Of a stretch of DNA of 64,000 nucleotides, positions 55,500 through 64,000 are shown one piece after another. The stretch covers positions 409,570-473,569 of the forward strand of contig NZ_BBUZ01000023.1 in NCBI RefSeq assembly GCF_001417735.1, given 5' to 3'. Position 1 is the stretch's first letter, and each line of letters opens with the position of its first letter. Source of the stretch: Streptomyces sp. NBRC 110028 (lineage in GTDB: Bacteria > Actinomycetota > Actinomycetes > Streptomycetales > Streptomycetaceae). The notes below the pieces were generated by a model. That model saw only the letters and a list, made by a program, of their open reading frames with translations. It was not told the origin of the DNA and searched no databases. A program made the translations under genes and the position numbers.

Positions 55500-56969
55500 A
55501 TGCGCGTGATCATCGGAGTGGATGTCGGCACCTCCGTCACCAAGGCCGTGGCCTTCGGCCCCGACGGGGCCGCGCTCGCCTCCGCGGCCCGCCCCAGCCG
55601 GCTGAACCGGCTGCCCGGCGGCCGGGTCGAGCAGGATCTGGAGAACGTGCTCGGCACGGTCGCCGAGGTGGTGCGCGAGGTGGCCGCGGCGCTCCCCGGC
55701 CCGCCCGCCGCGCTCGCGCTCACCGGCCAGGGCGACGGACTGTGGCTGCGCGACGAGGCGGGCCGGGCGGTCCGTCCGCCGATCTCCTGGCTGGACGGGC
55801 GGGCAAGCGGGACCGTCACCCGTTGGCGCGCCGACGGCACGCTCGCCGCCCTCCACGCCCTCACCGGCTCGGGGTTGTTCCCGGGCTGCCACGCCCCGCT
55901 GCTGCGCTGGCTGGCCCAGCACGAGCCGCGGGCGCTGGAGCGGGCCGCGGTCGCCGGCTACTGCGTGGACGCGGTGGCCCAGCGGCTGACCGGCGTCATC
56001 ACCGTGGACGCCTCCGACGCCTCCCTGCCGTTCCTCGACGTCACCGCCCGTACGTACGTGCCGGGCGCCCTGGAGCTGTGCGGGCTGGCCGAGCACGCCC
56101 GGCTGCTGCCCCCGCCCGCCGCGCCCGGCACCGTCCTCGCGCTGGACGAGGAGGGGGCCCGGCTGACCGGGCTGCCGCCCGGACTGCCCGTCGTCTCCGG
56201 CCCGTACGACCTTCCGGCGTGCGCCATCGGCAGCGGGGTGCGGGACGTCGGTGACGGGCTGCTCATCGTCGGCACCACACTGGCCTGTCAGGTGCTCACC
56301 GACCGCGCGGTGGTGGACCCGGCCGCCGATCCGGCCGGCATGTGGCTGTGCACCCCCGACCCGGACCGCTGGCTGCGCGCGATGCCCGCGATGGTCGGCA
56401 CCGCCGCCCTGGAGTGGGTGCTCGATCTCACAGGGACGACCACGGCCGCCCTGGACACCCTGCTCGGCCAGAGCCCGCCGGGCGCGAACGGCGTGACCGC
56501 GCTGCCCTTCCTGTCCGGCGCCGGGGAGCGCGCCCCGTTCGTGGAGCCCGCCGCCCAGGGGCGGTTGGACGGCCTCACCCTCGCCTCCACCCGCGCCGAC
56601 ACCGTACGGGCCGTGTGCGAGTCCGTCGCCTACGCCGCCCGCCACTGCCTGGAGGCGGCCGGGCTCTCGGGGCGGCTCGCACTGTGCGGCGGTGGCGTGC
56701 GCTCCGCCGCCTGGACCGAGATCTTCGCGAGCGTCATCGGCCGCCCGGTGGCCATTCCCGACGAGCCGGAGGTCGGCGCGCGGGGCGCGGTCGCGGTCGC
56801 CCGGCGGTCGCTCGGCGGCCCCGGGGACGCGTCCCGCCGGCGCGCGGCGTCCCGTACCGTCGAACCCCGAAGCGGGCTTCGCGACGCCTACGAGGACGGC
56901 TACGCCGACTACCGCGCCCGCCTCGCCCGTGCCCTCGACGAATGGCGGGCGAGCGGCCCGGGAAGCTAG
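55500..56969 (+). CDS. FGGY-family carbohydrate kinase (second)
   Basis: 489 aa. MRVIIGVDVGTSVTKAVAFG is the phosphate-1 loop. The D-x-x-x-x-x-G-Y equivalents and GLSGRLALCGGGVRSAAWTEIFASVIGRPV are the FGGY ATP signature. About 30% similar in layout to the kinase at 52477 but clearly distinct. ATG 55500 has GGAGGAC upstream. Divergent from the phosphatase/DeoR genes. Substrate unknown. Confidence 0.87.
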   Translation: MRVIIGVDVGTSVTKAVAFGPDGAALASAARPSRLNRLPGGRVEQDLENVLGTVAEVVREVAAALPGPPAALALTGQGDGLWLRDEAGRAVRPPISWLDGRASGTVTRWRADGTLAALHALTGSGLFPGCHAPLLRWLAQHEPRALERAAVAGYCVDAVAQRLTGVITVDASDASLPFLDVTARTYVPGALELCGLAEHARLLPPPAAPGTVLALDEEGARLTGLPPGLPVVSGPYDLPACAIGSGVRDVGDGLLIVGTTLACQVLTDRAVVDPAADPAGMWLCTPDPDRWLRAMPAMVGTAALEWVLDLTGTTTAALDTLLGQSPPGANGVTALPFLSGAGERAPFVEPAAQGRLDGLTLASTRADTVRAVCESVAYAARHCLEAAGLSGRLALCGGGVRSAAWTEIFASVIGRPVAIPDEPEVGARGAVAVARRSLGGPGDASRRRAASRTVEPRSGLRDAYEDGYADYRARLARALDEWRASGPGS

Positions 56970-57038
56970 TTTTCCCTGGGATTCCGGCGTGCCCAAAGCC
57001 CATCGTGACGAGCACATCCATACGAATTCGCCCAGCTG

Positions 57039-57083
57039 ACGACACAACATCTGGGGGCGCGTGCGCAGCACGACACAAGATGT
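57039..57083. promoter_or_regulatory. Paired NrdR-box-like sites upstream of nrdAB
   Basis: ACGACACAACATCT (57039-57052) and ACGACACAAGATGT (57070-57083) are near-identical direct repeats 31 bp apart, three helical turns, the arrangement typical of NrdR box pairs. NrdR represses ribonucleotide reductase genes through dATP/ATP sensing. The boxes lie just before the riboswitch. Confidence 0.6.
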
Positions 57084-57210
57084 ATGCTCGTCCTCGCTGT
57101 CGCCGCAGGGGAATCCGGTGTGAATCCGGAACTGTCCCGCAACGGTGTACGTGTGCGCTTTTGCGTACCCGTGAGTCCGATGACCTGCCGATGGCCGTCT
57201 GCATACGTCC
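57081..57210 (+). promoter_or_regulatory. Cobalamin riboswitch upstream of nrdAB
   Basis: The core is visible: GGGAATCCGGTGTGAATCCGG... followed by CTGTCCCGCAACGGTGT, the classic B12 element, then CCGTGAGTCCGATGACCTGCC. The P1 helix is closed by GTATGC (57082-57087) with GCATAC (57201-57206). The leader of about 120 nt to the nrdA start is the expression platform. In S. coelicolor the homologous switch lowers class Ia RNR synthesis when B12 is available to the class II enzyme. Confidence 0.92.
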
Positions 57211-57333
57211 GGGCCCCGCGGGTTGGGTCGATGGACGCTGCGTGGAGTGCCGTGGAGCGGAATCGGCATGCCCGTGAGCGGCCATCGCGCTCCGCCCTCG
57301 AAGGCCCCCAGCCGAGCGAGGGAGAACACTTCA

Positions 57334-59730
57334 GTGACCATCGCGCCCGCCGATCCGGTTTCAAAGGCAGCGGATTCATCGGCAGCGGCCGACGCGCCCG
57401 GGACCGCCCTGCTGCGGACCCTGACCGCGCTCACCGCCGATCTGCCCGCCACCGACCCCGGCAAGGTCGCGGCCGCCGCCCTGCGCGGCCGCCATCCCGG
57501 TTCGGACGAGGCGGAGTTGCGCTCCCTGGCGACCGAGGCGGCGGCCGGACTCATCGGCGAGGAGCCGGAGTACTCCAGGCTCGCCGCGCGGCTGCTGACC
57601 CGCGCGATCGCCGAGGAGGCGGCTGGGCAGGGCGCGGACTCCTTCTCCGCCTCCGTCGCCGTGGGCCACCGCGAGGGCCTGATCGCCGACTCCACCGCCG
57701 AGTTCGTGACCGCCCACACCGCCCGGCTGGACGCGCTGGTCGAGCAGGCCCTGGCCGACGGCGCCGACGACCGCTTCGGCTACTTCGGGCTGCGCACCCT
57801 GCACAGCCGCTATCTGCTGCGCCACCCGATCACCCGTCAGGTGATCGAGACCCCGCAGCACTTCCTGCTGCGGGTGGCCTGCGGGCTCGCCGAGGACCTG
57901 TCGGAACGGGCGCTGGCGGACGTCGCCGAGCTGTACCGGATGACCAGCACGCTGTCGTACCTGCCCAGCTCTCCCACGCTGTTCAACTCCGGCACCCGGC
58001 ACCCGCAGATGTCGTCCTGCTATCTGCTGGACTCGCCGCTGGACGAGCTGGACTCGATCTACAACCGCTACCACCAGGTCGCGCGCCTGTCGAAGCACGC
58101 GGGCGGCATCGGCCTGTCGTACTCCCGCATCCGCGCCCGCGGTTCGCTGATCCGCGGCACCAACGGGCACTCCAACGGCATCGTGCCGTTCCTGCGCACG
58201 CTCGACGCCTCGGTGGCGGCCGTCAACCAGGGCGGCCGGCGCAAGGGCGCGGCCTGCGTGTACCTGGAGACCTGGCACGCGGACATCGAGGAGTTCCTGG
58301 AGCTGCGGGACAACACGGGCGAAGAGGCCCGCCGCACCCACAACCTCAACATCGCGCACTGGATCCCGGACGAGTTCATGCGCCGGGTCGAGGCGGACGC
58401 CGACTGGTCGCTGCTCTCGCCGGTGGACGCGCCCGAGCTGGTGGACCTGTGGGGCGAGGAGTTCGACGCCGCGTACCGCAAGGCCGAGGCCGAGGGGCGG
58501 GCGGTCAAGCAGGTCCCGGCGCGCCAGCTGTACGCCCGGATGATGCGCACCCTCGCGCAGACCGGCAACGGCTGGATGACGTTCAAGGACGCCGCCAACC
58601 GCACCGCCAACCAGACCGCCGAGCCGGGCCGGGTGGTCCACTCCTCCAACCTGTGCACCGAGATCCTGGAGGTCACCGACGACGGCGAGACCGCCGTGTG
58701 CAACCTCGGCTCGGTCAACCTCGCCGCCCACCTCGGTGAGGACGGCCGGATGGACTGGGAGCGGCTGGACCGCACCGTCCGCACCGCCGTGACCTTCCTC
58801 GACCGCGTGGTGGACATCAACTTCTACCCCACCGACGAGGCCGGGGCCTCCAACTCCCGCTGGCGCCCGGTGGGGCTCGGCCTGATGGGCCTGCAGGACG
58901 TCTTCTTCCGGCTGCGGCTGCCGTTCGACTCCCCCGAGGCGCAGGCCCTGTCCACCCGGATCTCCGAGCGCATCATGCTCGCCGCGTACGAGGCGTCCTG
59001 CGACCTCGCCGAGCGCCACGGCCCGCACCCGGCGTGGGCCGAGACCCGCACCGCGCGCGGCGTGCTGCACCCGGACCACTACGCCGACGCCCAGGTCACC
59101 TGGCCCGAGCGCTGGGAGGCGCTGCGGCGGCGGATGGCCACCACCGGCATGCGGAACTCGCTGCTGCTGGCGATCGCGCCGACCGCCACCATCGCCTCCG
59201 TCGCGGGCGTGTACGAGTGCATCGAGCCGCAGGTCTCCAACCTCTTCAAGCGCGAAACGCTCAGCGGCGAGTTCCTCCAGGTCAACAACTACCTGGTGAA
59301 CGACCTGAAGAAGCTCGGCGTCTGGGACGCCCAGACCCGTGACGCGCTGCGCGAGGCCAACGGCTCGGTCCAGGACTTCTCCTGGGTGCCCCAGGAGGTA
59401 CGGGACCTGTACCGGACGGCGTGGGAGGTCCCGCAGCGCGCCCTGATCGACATGGCGGCGGCCCGTACCCCGTACCTCGACCAGAGCCAGTCGCTGAACC
59501 TCTTCATGGCGGCGCCGACCATCGGCAAGCTCAGCTCGATGTACGCGTACGCCTGGAAGCGCGGCATCAAGACGACGTACTACCTGCGCTCCCGCCCGGC
59601 GACCCGGATCGCCCAGAGCGCCCGCGGGGGCGCCGCCACGGCCACCGTCCCCGCTCAAACGGCGCCCGCCGACGACGACGCGGTCGCCTGCTCCCTGGAA
59701 AACCCCGAGTCCTGCGAGGCCTGCCAGTAA
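57334..59730 (+). CDS. nrdA: Class Ia ribonucleotide reductase, large subunit
   Basis: 798 aa, reduction of ribonucleoside diphosphates. Radical/active-site blocks are seen: PSSPTLFNSGTRHPQMSSCYLL, NLNIAHWIPDEFM, HSSNLCTEILEVTDDGETAVCNLGSVNL (active-site Cys/Asn/Glu), APTATIASVAGVYECIEP, and the C-terminal shuttle cysteines in ESCEACQ. GTG 57334 has GAGGGAG upstream. B12 riboswitch and candidate NrdR boxes precede it. nrdB follows with a 1-nt overlap (TAATG). Confidence 0.95.
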   Translation: MTIAPADPVSKAADSSAAADAPGTALLRTLTALTADLPATDPGKVAAAALRGRHPGSDEAELRSLATEAAAGLIGEEPEYSRLAARLLTRAIAEEAAGQGADSFSASVAVGHREGLIADSTAEFVTAHTARLDALVEQALADGADDRFGYFGLRTLHSRYLLRHPITRQVIETPQHFLLRVACGLAEDLSERALADVAELYRMTSTLSYLPSSPTLFNSGTRHPQMSSCYLLDSPLDELDSIYNRYHQVARLSKHAGGIGLSYSRIRARGSLIRGTNGHSNGIVPFLRTLDASVAAVNQGGRRKGAACVYLETWHADIEEFLELRDNTGEEARRTHNLNIAHWIPDEFMRRVEADADWSLLSPVDAPELVDLWGEEFDAAYRKAEAEGRAVKQVPARQLYARMMRTLAQTGNGWMTFKDAANRTANQTAEPGRVVHSSNLCTEILEVTDDGETAVCNLGSVNLAAHLGEDGRMDWERLDRTVRTAVTFLDRVVDINFYPTDEAGASNSRWRPVGLGLMGLQDVFFRLRLPFDSPEAQALSTRISERIMLAAYEASCDLAERHGPHPAWAETRTARGVLHPDHYADAQVTWPERWEALRRRMATTGMRNSLLLAIAPTATIASVAGVYECIEPQVSNLFKRETLSGEFLQVNNYLVNDLKKLGVWDAQTRDALREANGSVQDFSWVPQEVRDLYRTAWEVPQRALIDMAAARTPYLDQSQSLNLFMAAPTIGKLSSMYAYAWKRGIKTTYYLRSRPATRIAQSARGGAATATVPAQTAPADDDAVACSLENPESCEACQ

Positions 59731-60779
59731 TGCCCACCGCATCCGAGATGACCACCGTGAACACCGCGCCGGGCCATACCAAGAACCTGCTGGACCCCGG
59801 GTTCGAGCTGACCCTGCGGCCGATGCGGTACCCGCAGTTCTACGACCGCTACCGGGACGCGATCAAGAACACCTGGACCGTGGAGGAGGTCGACCTCCAC
59901 TCGGACGTCGCTGACCTCGCCAAGCTCTCCCCCGGGGAGCAGCACCTGATCGGCCGCCTGGTGGCGTTCTTCGCGACCGGCGACTCGATCGTGTCCAACA
60001 ACCTGGTGCTGACGCTCTACAAGCACATCAACTCCCCCGAGGCGCGGCTGTACCTGTCGCGGCAGCTCTTCGAGGAGGCCGTGCACGTCCAGTTCTATCT
60101 GACGCTGCTGGACACCTACCTGCCCGACCCGGACGACCGGGCGGCGGCCTTCGCGGCGGTCGAGAACATCCCCTCCATCCGGGAGAAGGCGGAGTTCTGC
60201 TTCCGCTGGATGGACTCGGTGGAGAAGATCGACCGGCTGGAGTCCAAGGCCGACCGGCGCCGCTTCCTGCTCAACCTGATCTGCTTCGCGGCGTGCATCG
60301 AGGGGCTGTTCTTCTACGGCGCCTTCGCGTACGTGTACTGGTTCCGCTCGCGCGGTCTGCTGCACGGCCTGGCGACCGGCACCAACTGGGTGTTCCGCGA
60401 CGAGTCCATGCACATGGAGTTCGCGTTCTCGGTCGTGGACACCGTCCGCGAGGAGGAGCCCGACCTCTTCGACGACGAACTGGAGCAGCAGGTCACCGAC
60501 ATGCTGAAGGAGGCCGTCGAGGCGGAGCTGCAGTTCGCCCACGACCTGTGCGGCGACGGGCTGCCGGGCATGAACACCGAGTCGATGCGGGCGTACCTGG
60601 AGTGCGTGGCCGACCAGCGCCTGAAGCGCCTCGGCTTCCCCGCGGTCTTCGGCTCGGAGAACCCGTTCTCCTTCATGGAGCTGCAGGACGTCCAGGAGCT
60701 GACCAACTTCTTCGAGCGCCGCGCCTCGGCCTACCAGGTCGCGGTCGAGGGTTCGGTCTCCTTCGACGACGACTTCTGA
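59730..60779 (+). CDS. nrdB: Class Ia ribonucleotide reductase, small subunit
   Basis: 349 aa. Diiron ligands are in WTVEEVDL, FEEAVHVQFYL (Glu, His) and later ESMHMEFAF (Glu, His). Tyr in VQFYLTLL aligns with the radical tyrosine (E. coli Tyr122). The C-terminal tail (SVSFDDDF) binds NrdA. ATG 59730 overlaps the nrdA stop; ATG 59748 would remove six residues. No nrdS regulator gene is found next to it, unlike in S. coelicolor. Confidence 0.94.
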   Translation: MPTASEMTTVNTAPGHTKNLLDPGFELTLRPMRYPQFYDRYRDAIKNTWTVEEVDLHSDVADLAKLSPGEQHLIGRLVAFFATGDSIVSNNLVLTLYKHINSPEARLYLSRQLFEEAVHVQFYLTLLDTYLPDPDDRAAAFAAVENIPSIREKAEFCFRWMDSVEKIDRLESKADRRRFLLNLICFAACIEGLFFYGAFAYVYWFRSRGLLHGLATGTNWVFRDESMHMEFAFSVVDTVREEEPDLFDDELEQQVTDMLKEAVEAELQFAHDLCGDGLPGMNTESMRAYLECVADQRLKRLGFPAVFGSENPFSFMELQDVQELTNFFERRASAYQVAVEGSVSFDDDF

Positions 60780-60809
60780 CCGTCGCCCATTCCCCCCTGG
60801 CTTCCAGCC

Positions 60810-60839
60810 CACGGTCGCGCTCCCCGGAGCGCGACCGTG
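60810..60839 (+). terminator. Terminator of the nrdAB operon
   Basis: Perfect 14-bp stem, CACGGTCGCGCTCC (60810-60823) with its complement at 60826-60839 and a 2-nt apex. It lies 30 bp after nrdB. Confidence 0.87.
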
Positions 60840-60849
60840 TCGTCGCACC

Positions 60850-61044
60850 ATGGCACGAGCGCCGCGCGCCCATCCTGAAGTGGCTGCCAAGGCGGACCGG
60901 TTCGCCCGCTTCGCGAACGACCAGTACCAGGATCTGACGGCGCTGCTCGCCGCGCTTTCCACACGCCTGCGGGAGACCGGCGGCAGCTACGTCGACTTCG
61001 ACGGAGATGTCGCGGACGGCCTCATGAACGCCCTCCTGGAATGA
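60850..61044 (+). CDS. Small hypothetical protein (uncertain)
   Basis: 64 aa, helical, opening MARAPRAHPEVAAKADRFAR and ending DGDVADGLMNALLE. ATG 60850 begins ten bases after the nrdAB terminator with no clear ribosome site. It could be a genuine short gene or the remnant of the regulator found here in other species. Not recognised. Confidence 0.4.
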   Translation: MARAPRAHPEVAAKADRFARFANDQYQDLTALLAALSTRLRETGGSYVDFDGDVADGLMNALLE

Positions 61045-61100
61045 CGTACGTCGCGCAGTACTACCCCCAGGCAGCGAACGGCTCCTGACCCGCGCTGACG

Positions 61101-61733
61101 TCAGTCGTTCGGCACCGTCTCATAGCGCGCCGTGCCCTCGGCCATCTGCCGGAGCACGTCCTTGCGGTCGCGCTTGGAGAGCCGGTCGATGTAGAGGTAG
61201 CCGTAGAGGTGGTCGGTCTCGTGCTGCAGGCAGCGCGCGAAGTAGCCGGTGCCGCGCACCGCGATCGGCTTGCCCTCGGCGTCCTGGCCGCGCACCACCG
61301 CGTAGTCCGGGCGGGCCAGCTCGCAGTAGGCGGTGGGGACCGACAGGCAGCCCTCGTTGGAGTCGTCCAGCACCCGGCGGTCGGCGGGCAGCTCCTCCAG
61401 CACCGGGTTGCAGACCACGCCGACGTGGCGCACGCCCTCGTCGTCCAGGCAGTCGTAGACGAAGACCTTGAGGTCGACGCCGATCTGGTTGGCGGCCAGG
61501 CCCACGCCCTCCGCCGCCCGCTGGCTGGCGAACATGTCGTCGATCAGCGCCGCCAGCTTCTCGTCGAACTCGGTGACGTCCTTGCACTCCCTGTGGAGCA
61601 CCGGATTGCCGACCACGGTGATCGGGCGGGCGGTGCCGCGCTCGCGATAAGCCCGCTCGCGCTCCTCGCAGTCCTCCGTGTCCACGACGAACTCGTCGTC
61701 CACCTGCTGCTTCGTGGTCCCTTGCTGCGACAT
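61101..61733 (-). CDS. def: Peptide deformylase
   Basis: 210 aa. The three motifs are complete: [17 protein letters not shown] (metal Cys) and QHETDHLYG (HExxH-type with the catalytic Glu). The N-terminal ~40 residues are an acidic extension absent from minimal deformylases. It removes the formyl group from nascent N-termini. Start ATG 61733. Streptomyces usually has several def paralogues. Confidence 0.94.
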   Translation of the reverse strand: MSQQGTTKQQVDDEFVVDTEDCEERERAYRERGTARPITVVGNPVLHRECKDVTEFDEKLAALIDDMFASQRAAEGVGLAANQIGVDLKVFVYDCLDDEGVRHVGVVCNPVLEELPADRRVLDDSNEGCLSVPTAYCELARPDYAVVRGQDAEGKPIAVRGTGYFARCLQHETDHLYGYLYIDRLSKRDRKDVLRQMAEGTARYETVPND

Positions 61734-61839
61734 CGTCCGCCGTACGCCTTCCCTGTAACCGTGATGCGTCGCCCTACAGGGTACGGCCCACCCGGAAGGC
61801 AGCGGGATCAGCGCCCGGTCAGCCGCCTTCCCCGGGCGT

Positions 61840-62826
61840 TCAGCAGACCTCCTCCAGGTCCCGCCACTCCCGGGTGTCCGGGCTGTCGGCGACCCAGCCG
61901 TCCAGCAGCCCCCGCACCAGCCCGCTGGGCGCCGCGATCCCGCATTCGCGCTCGGCGACCCACAGCGAGCCCGAGCCCGCCGTACGGTGCCCCAGCGGCC
62001 CGGGGTGGCCCGGCTCGCTGTGGTCGTGCGGGTCCAGGTGCTCGCCCTCGCCCTCGTCGCTCGGCATCCGGCTCTCCGAACAGGAGCGGCACAGCAGCCG
62101 CACCGACGACGACCAGTCCTCGGCCGCGAAGCCCGCGTCCGCCGCCAGCCGCTCCAGGGCGTCCCGGTCGGCCTCGGTGGCCGCCTCCAGCAGCACCACC
62201 CAGGTCGGCACCGGGGACGGCGCCCACAGCTCGATCTCGTCGAACACCGGATACGCGGGCCCGGCGGCGGTGACGCGCTCCCCGTGCGGAACGCCGTCGT
62301 GCAGCACCACCTCGCCCCAGCGCCGCCCGGAGGACGGCAGCGGGATGGACAGCACCTCGATCCGGGCCGGGTCCAGCCGGCGGCCCCACACCACCTCGGC
62401 CTCGCCCTCCGGCGACAGCCGCACCGCCGCGCTGCCCAGCTCCATGCCGAGCGGCTCACCGGACGCGGACGCCTCCCCGGGCACCTTCAGCCCGTACGCC
62501 TGCCAGGCGCGGCGGGCCAGCGGCCAGTCCTGGAGGGCGGTCGCGGCGATGCCCACGTTCCACCAGTCGGGAGCGCCCGCCTCGCGGTCCAGCAGCGCGA
62601 CCGCGCGCAGCCCGGCGGCCCGGGCCTGCTCCCAGTCGTGCCGGAACTTGTGCAGCAGCGCGAGGTTGAACCAGGACTCCGACAGCCACGGCTCCAGATC
62701 GGCGGCGCGCGTCAGCAGCGCGCCCGCGTCCTCGTACCGGCCATCGCCGATGAGCGTGAACGCACGGTCCGTGGCCTGCCGCCATGAGGCGGATGGCCGG
62801 TGCCGTACCTTGCCGAAGATCTTCAC
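61840..62826 (-). CDS. TPR-repeat protein of unknown function
   Basis: 328 aa. Residues 10-120 carry TPR-like repeats ([64 protein letters not shown]). The rest is a mixed domain without a recognisable fold but with a CRSC pair and a short His/Asp/Glu cluster ([16 protein letters not shown]). GTG 62826 has GCGGGAA upstream. Conserved in Streptomyces next to def. Confidence 0.8.
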   Translation of the reverse strand: MKIFGKVRHRPSASWRQATDRAFTLIGDGRYEDAGALLTRAADLEPWLSESWFNLALLHKFRHDWEQARAAGLRAVALLDREAGAPDWWNVGIAATALQDWPLARRAWQAYGLKVPGEASASGEPLGMELGSAAVRLSPEGEAEVVWGRRLDPARIEVLSIPLPSSGRRWGEVVLHDGVPHGERVTAAGPAYPVFDEIELWAPSPVPTWVVLLEAATEADRDALERLAADAGFAAEDWSSSVRLLCRSCSESRMPSDEGEGEHLDPHDHSEPGHPGPLGHRTAGSGSLWVAERECGIAAPSGLVRGLLDGWVADSPDTREWRDLEEVC

Positions 62827-63065
62827 GATTCCCGCCTGCCGGTATCGAAGTAGTCCCGTACCAGAACCTTGCGCGGACGGCGTCGCCCTCCCTGGGAGAC
62901 AACCTGCCACACATCCGCGGACATCTCAGCCCAGCCCCTCACCCTTCGGCCGGGGGACGATGCCCACCACACCTCCTTGCCACCGGCCATCGGCCCGACA
63001 CCCCTCTCTCGCATCCAACCATGCCTTTTGGGAGACCCGCTCATTACCCGCGAGTTCCGGGTTCC

Positions 63066-64000
63066 TCACCGGGGACGGTCGTACGCCGGGCGGGACAGCA
63101 CCGTCGCCAGCGCCTCGACCACCGCCGGGTCGAAGTCCCGCGCGGTGCCCAGCCGCAGCCGCTCCAGGGCGCGCAGCGGGGCCGCTCCCCCCTGTCCACC
63201 GGCCGCCGGACCGCCCGCCGCCTCGGTGTACGCGTTCACCGCGCGCACGATACGCGCGGGCAGCGGCTGTTCGCGGTACGGGTCCGCCTGCCGTTCGACG
63301 ATCACCGCGACCTCCGCGGGGACCCCCGTCTGCCGTACCACGGCGCCGCCCAGCCGCGCGATCCGCCGCTGCTCGGCGCGGGACAGCGGCTCGGTCGCCC
63401 CGGCCGGGACCGGGTCCACCAGGGACAGCTGCCCGATGTCGTGCATCAGCGCCGCGTATTCCAGCACAGTCAGGGCGGGCTCGGAAAGCCCCAGCTCACG
63501 ACCGACCGCCCGGCTGAGCCCGGCGACCTTGCGGGCGTGTCCGGCCGGGGTGTAGCCGGCGATCTCGGTCGAGCGGGCCAGGGAGGCGATGGTCTGGCGG
63601 CGGGTGGCCCGGATCGCGGCGTAGCGGCGGAACGAGTACTGGATCAGCAGCGGCGGCAGCGCCAGCACCGGCAGCGCCCACAGCCCGGCGACGGCCACCG
63701 TGAGCGCCATCACCACCCCGGTCGCACAGATCGCCGGCCCTATGCCGGTCAGCGCCCGCAGCTCGTCGCGGAGCAGCGGGCCGTACGGCCAGCCGGTGCG
63801 GGCGCGGGCCAGGGCGGCGGCGAGCACCGCGTCGCACAGCGCGGTCAGGGCCAGCACGCCCAGCAAGTAGCCGACGAGGGCGGGGCCGTGCCCCAGCCAG
63901 GAGGCCAACCGGCCGGTGTGGTGCAACGGTTGGAAGCAGGTGGCCGCGAATCCCACGGTCAGCACGCGGCGGGCGGTGTGGCCCGGGTCGGCCGGGCGCC
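63066..64000 (-). CDS. HD-domain membrane protein (5' part outside window)
   Basis: The frame is open to the right edge, so the N-terminus lies beyond it; about 311 residues are visible. There are at least three or four hydrophobic spans (LVGYLLGVLALTALCDAVLAAAL; VVMALTVAVAGLWALPVLALPPLL). Then comes an HD phosphohydrolase domain with YAALMHDIGQLSLVDP carrying the HD dyad. It may degrade a cyclic nucleotide or similar, which is inference. Confidence 0.85.
   Translation of the reverse strand, partial: RPADPGHTARRVLTVGFAATCFQPLHHTGRLASWLGHGPALVGYLLGVLALTALCDAVLAAALARARTGWPYGPLLRDELRALTGIGPAICATGVVMALTVAVAGLWALPVLALPPLLIQYSFRRYAAIRATRRQTIASLARSTEIAGYTPAGHARKVAGLSRAVGRELGLSEPALTVLEYAALMHDIGQLSLVDPVPAGATEPLSRAEQRRIARLGGAVVRQTGVPAEVAVIVERQADPYREQPLPARIVRAVNAYTEAAGGPAAGGQGGAAPLRALERLRLGTARDFDPAVVEALATVLSRPAYDRPR

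Noticed and set aside
55428..59742. Minus-strand frames opposite the second FGGY kinase and nrdA
   Set aside because: Both lie antisense to genes with unmistakable motifs and a riboswitch.

Overview
High-GC actinobacterial chromosome, almost certainly Streptomyces. Evidence: very high GC with G/C third positions, many GTG starts, a WhiB-family gene (wblE), dasR, the nickel superoxide dismutase pair sodX/sodN, snapalysin with its LysR activator, a SigB/SigH-type sigma factor with an anti-sigma partner, and a B12-riboswitch-controlled nrdAB operon. From memory, the backbone (malic enzyme, ABC transporter, sodX/sodN, anti-sigma/sigma, wblE, kinase, SIS isomerase, GH3 enzyme, dasR, symporter, nrdAB) follows the order of the S. 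coelicolor SCO526x-SCO522x core.

Layout. 1-7.4 kb: DUF4097 fragment, PadR regulator, F420/FMN-type enzyme, large membrane-anchored receptor-like protein, quinone-reductase-like enzyme, malic enzyme. 7.9-12.8 kb: amino-acid ABC operon, a frameshifted methyltransferase remnant, a CGNR regulator, sodX and sodN. 12.73-22.79 kb: a ~10-kb integrated island in the 3' end of sodN, bounded by 18-bp direct repeats that I call attL and attR; sodN's own terminator now lies beyond attR. The island holds a decayed integrase fused to a truncated phosphotransferase, an uncharacterised gene, an XRE/TPR regulator, a NUDIX protein, and a four-gene operon: a protein with an N-terminal GHKL ATPase plus a C-terminal histidine-kinase-like half, a receiver-domain protein, a ComEC-type metallo-beta-lactamase-fold protein and an N6-adenine DNA methyltransferase. 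That operon is the best candidate in the window for an undescribed defence or signalling system.

22.9-33.4 kb: PAS/GAF/PP2C/ATPase regulator, serine hydrolase, snpR/snpA-like pair, two STAS proteins, an internally deleted acid phosphatase remnant, KAS III-like enzyme, VOC protein, a 158-bp MITE-like inverted-repeat element, AraC-type regulator. 33.4-43.1 kb: glutaminase, amidase, antiporter, small zinc-finger protein, acetyltransferase, anti-sigma/sigma pair with a BldD-like box, lipid kinase, wblE, PdtaS-like kinase. 43.3-49.2 kb: aminosugar genes (SIS, GH3) and dasR with a dre-like operator; the dasABC transporter genes expected here are missing. A DUF3311/symporter pair follows.

49.4-57 kb: hypothetical protein, a phage-like trio (IPT/TIG protein, DUF1360, small Cys protein), and a sugar-kinase/DeoR/phosphatase cluster. 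57-64 kb: candidate NrdR boxes, cobalamin riboswitch, nrdA-nrdB with a terminator, peptide deformylase, a TPR protein and an HD-domain membrane protein running off the edge.

All functional assignments rest on motifs recognised by eye; no database search was run.
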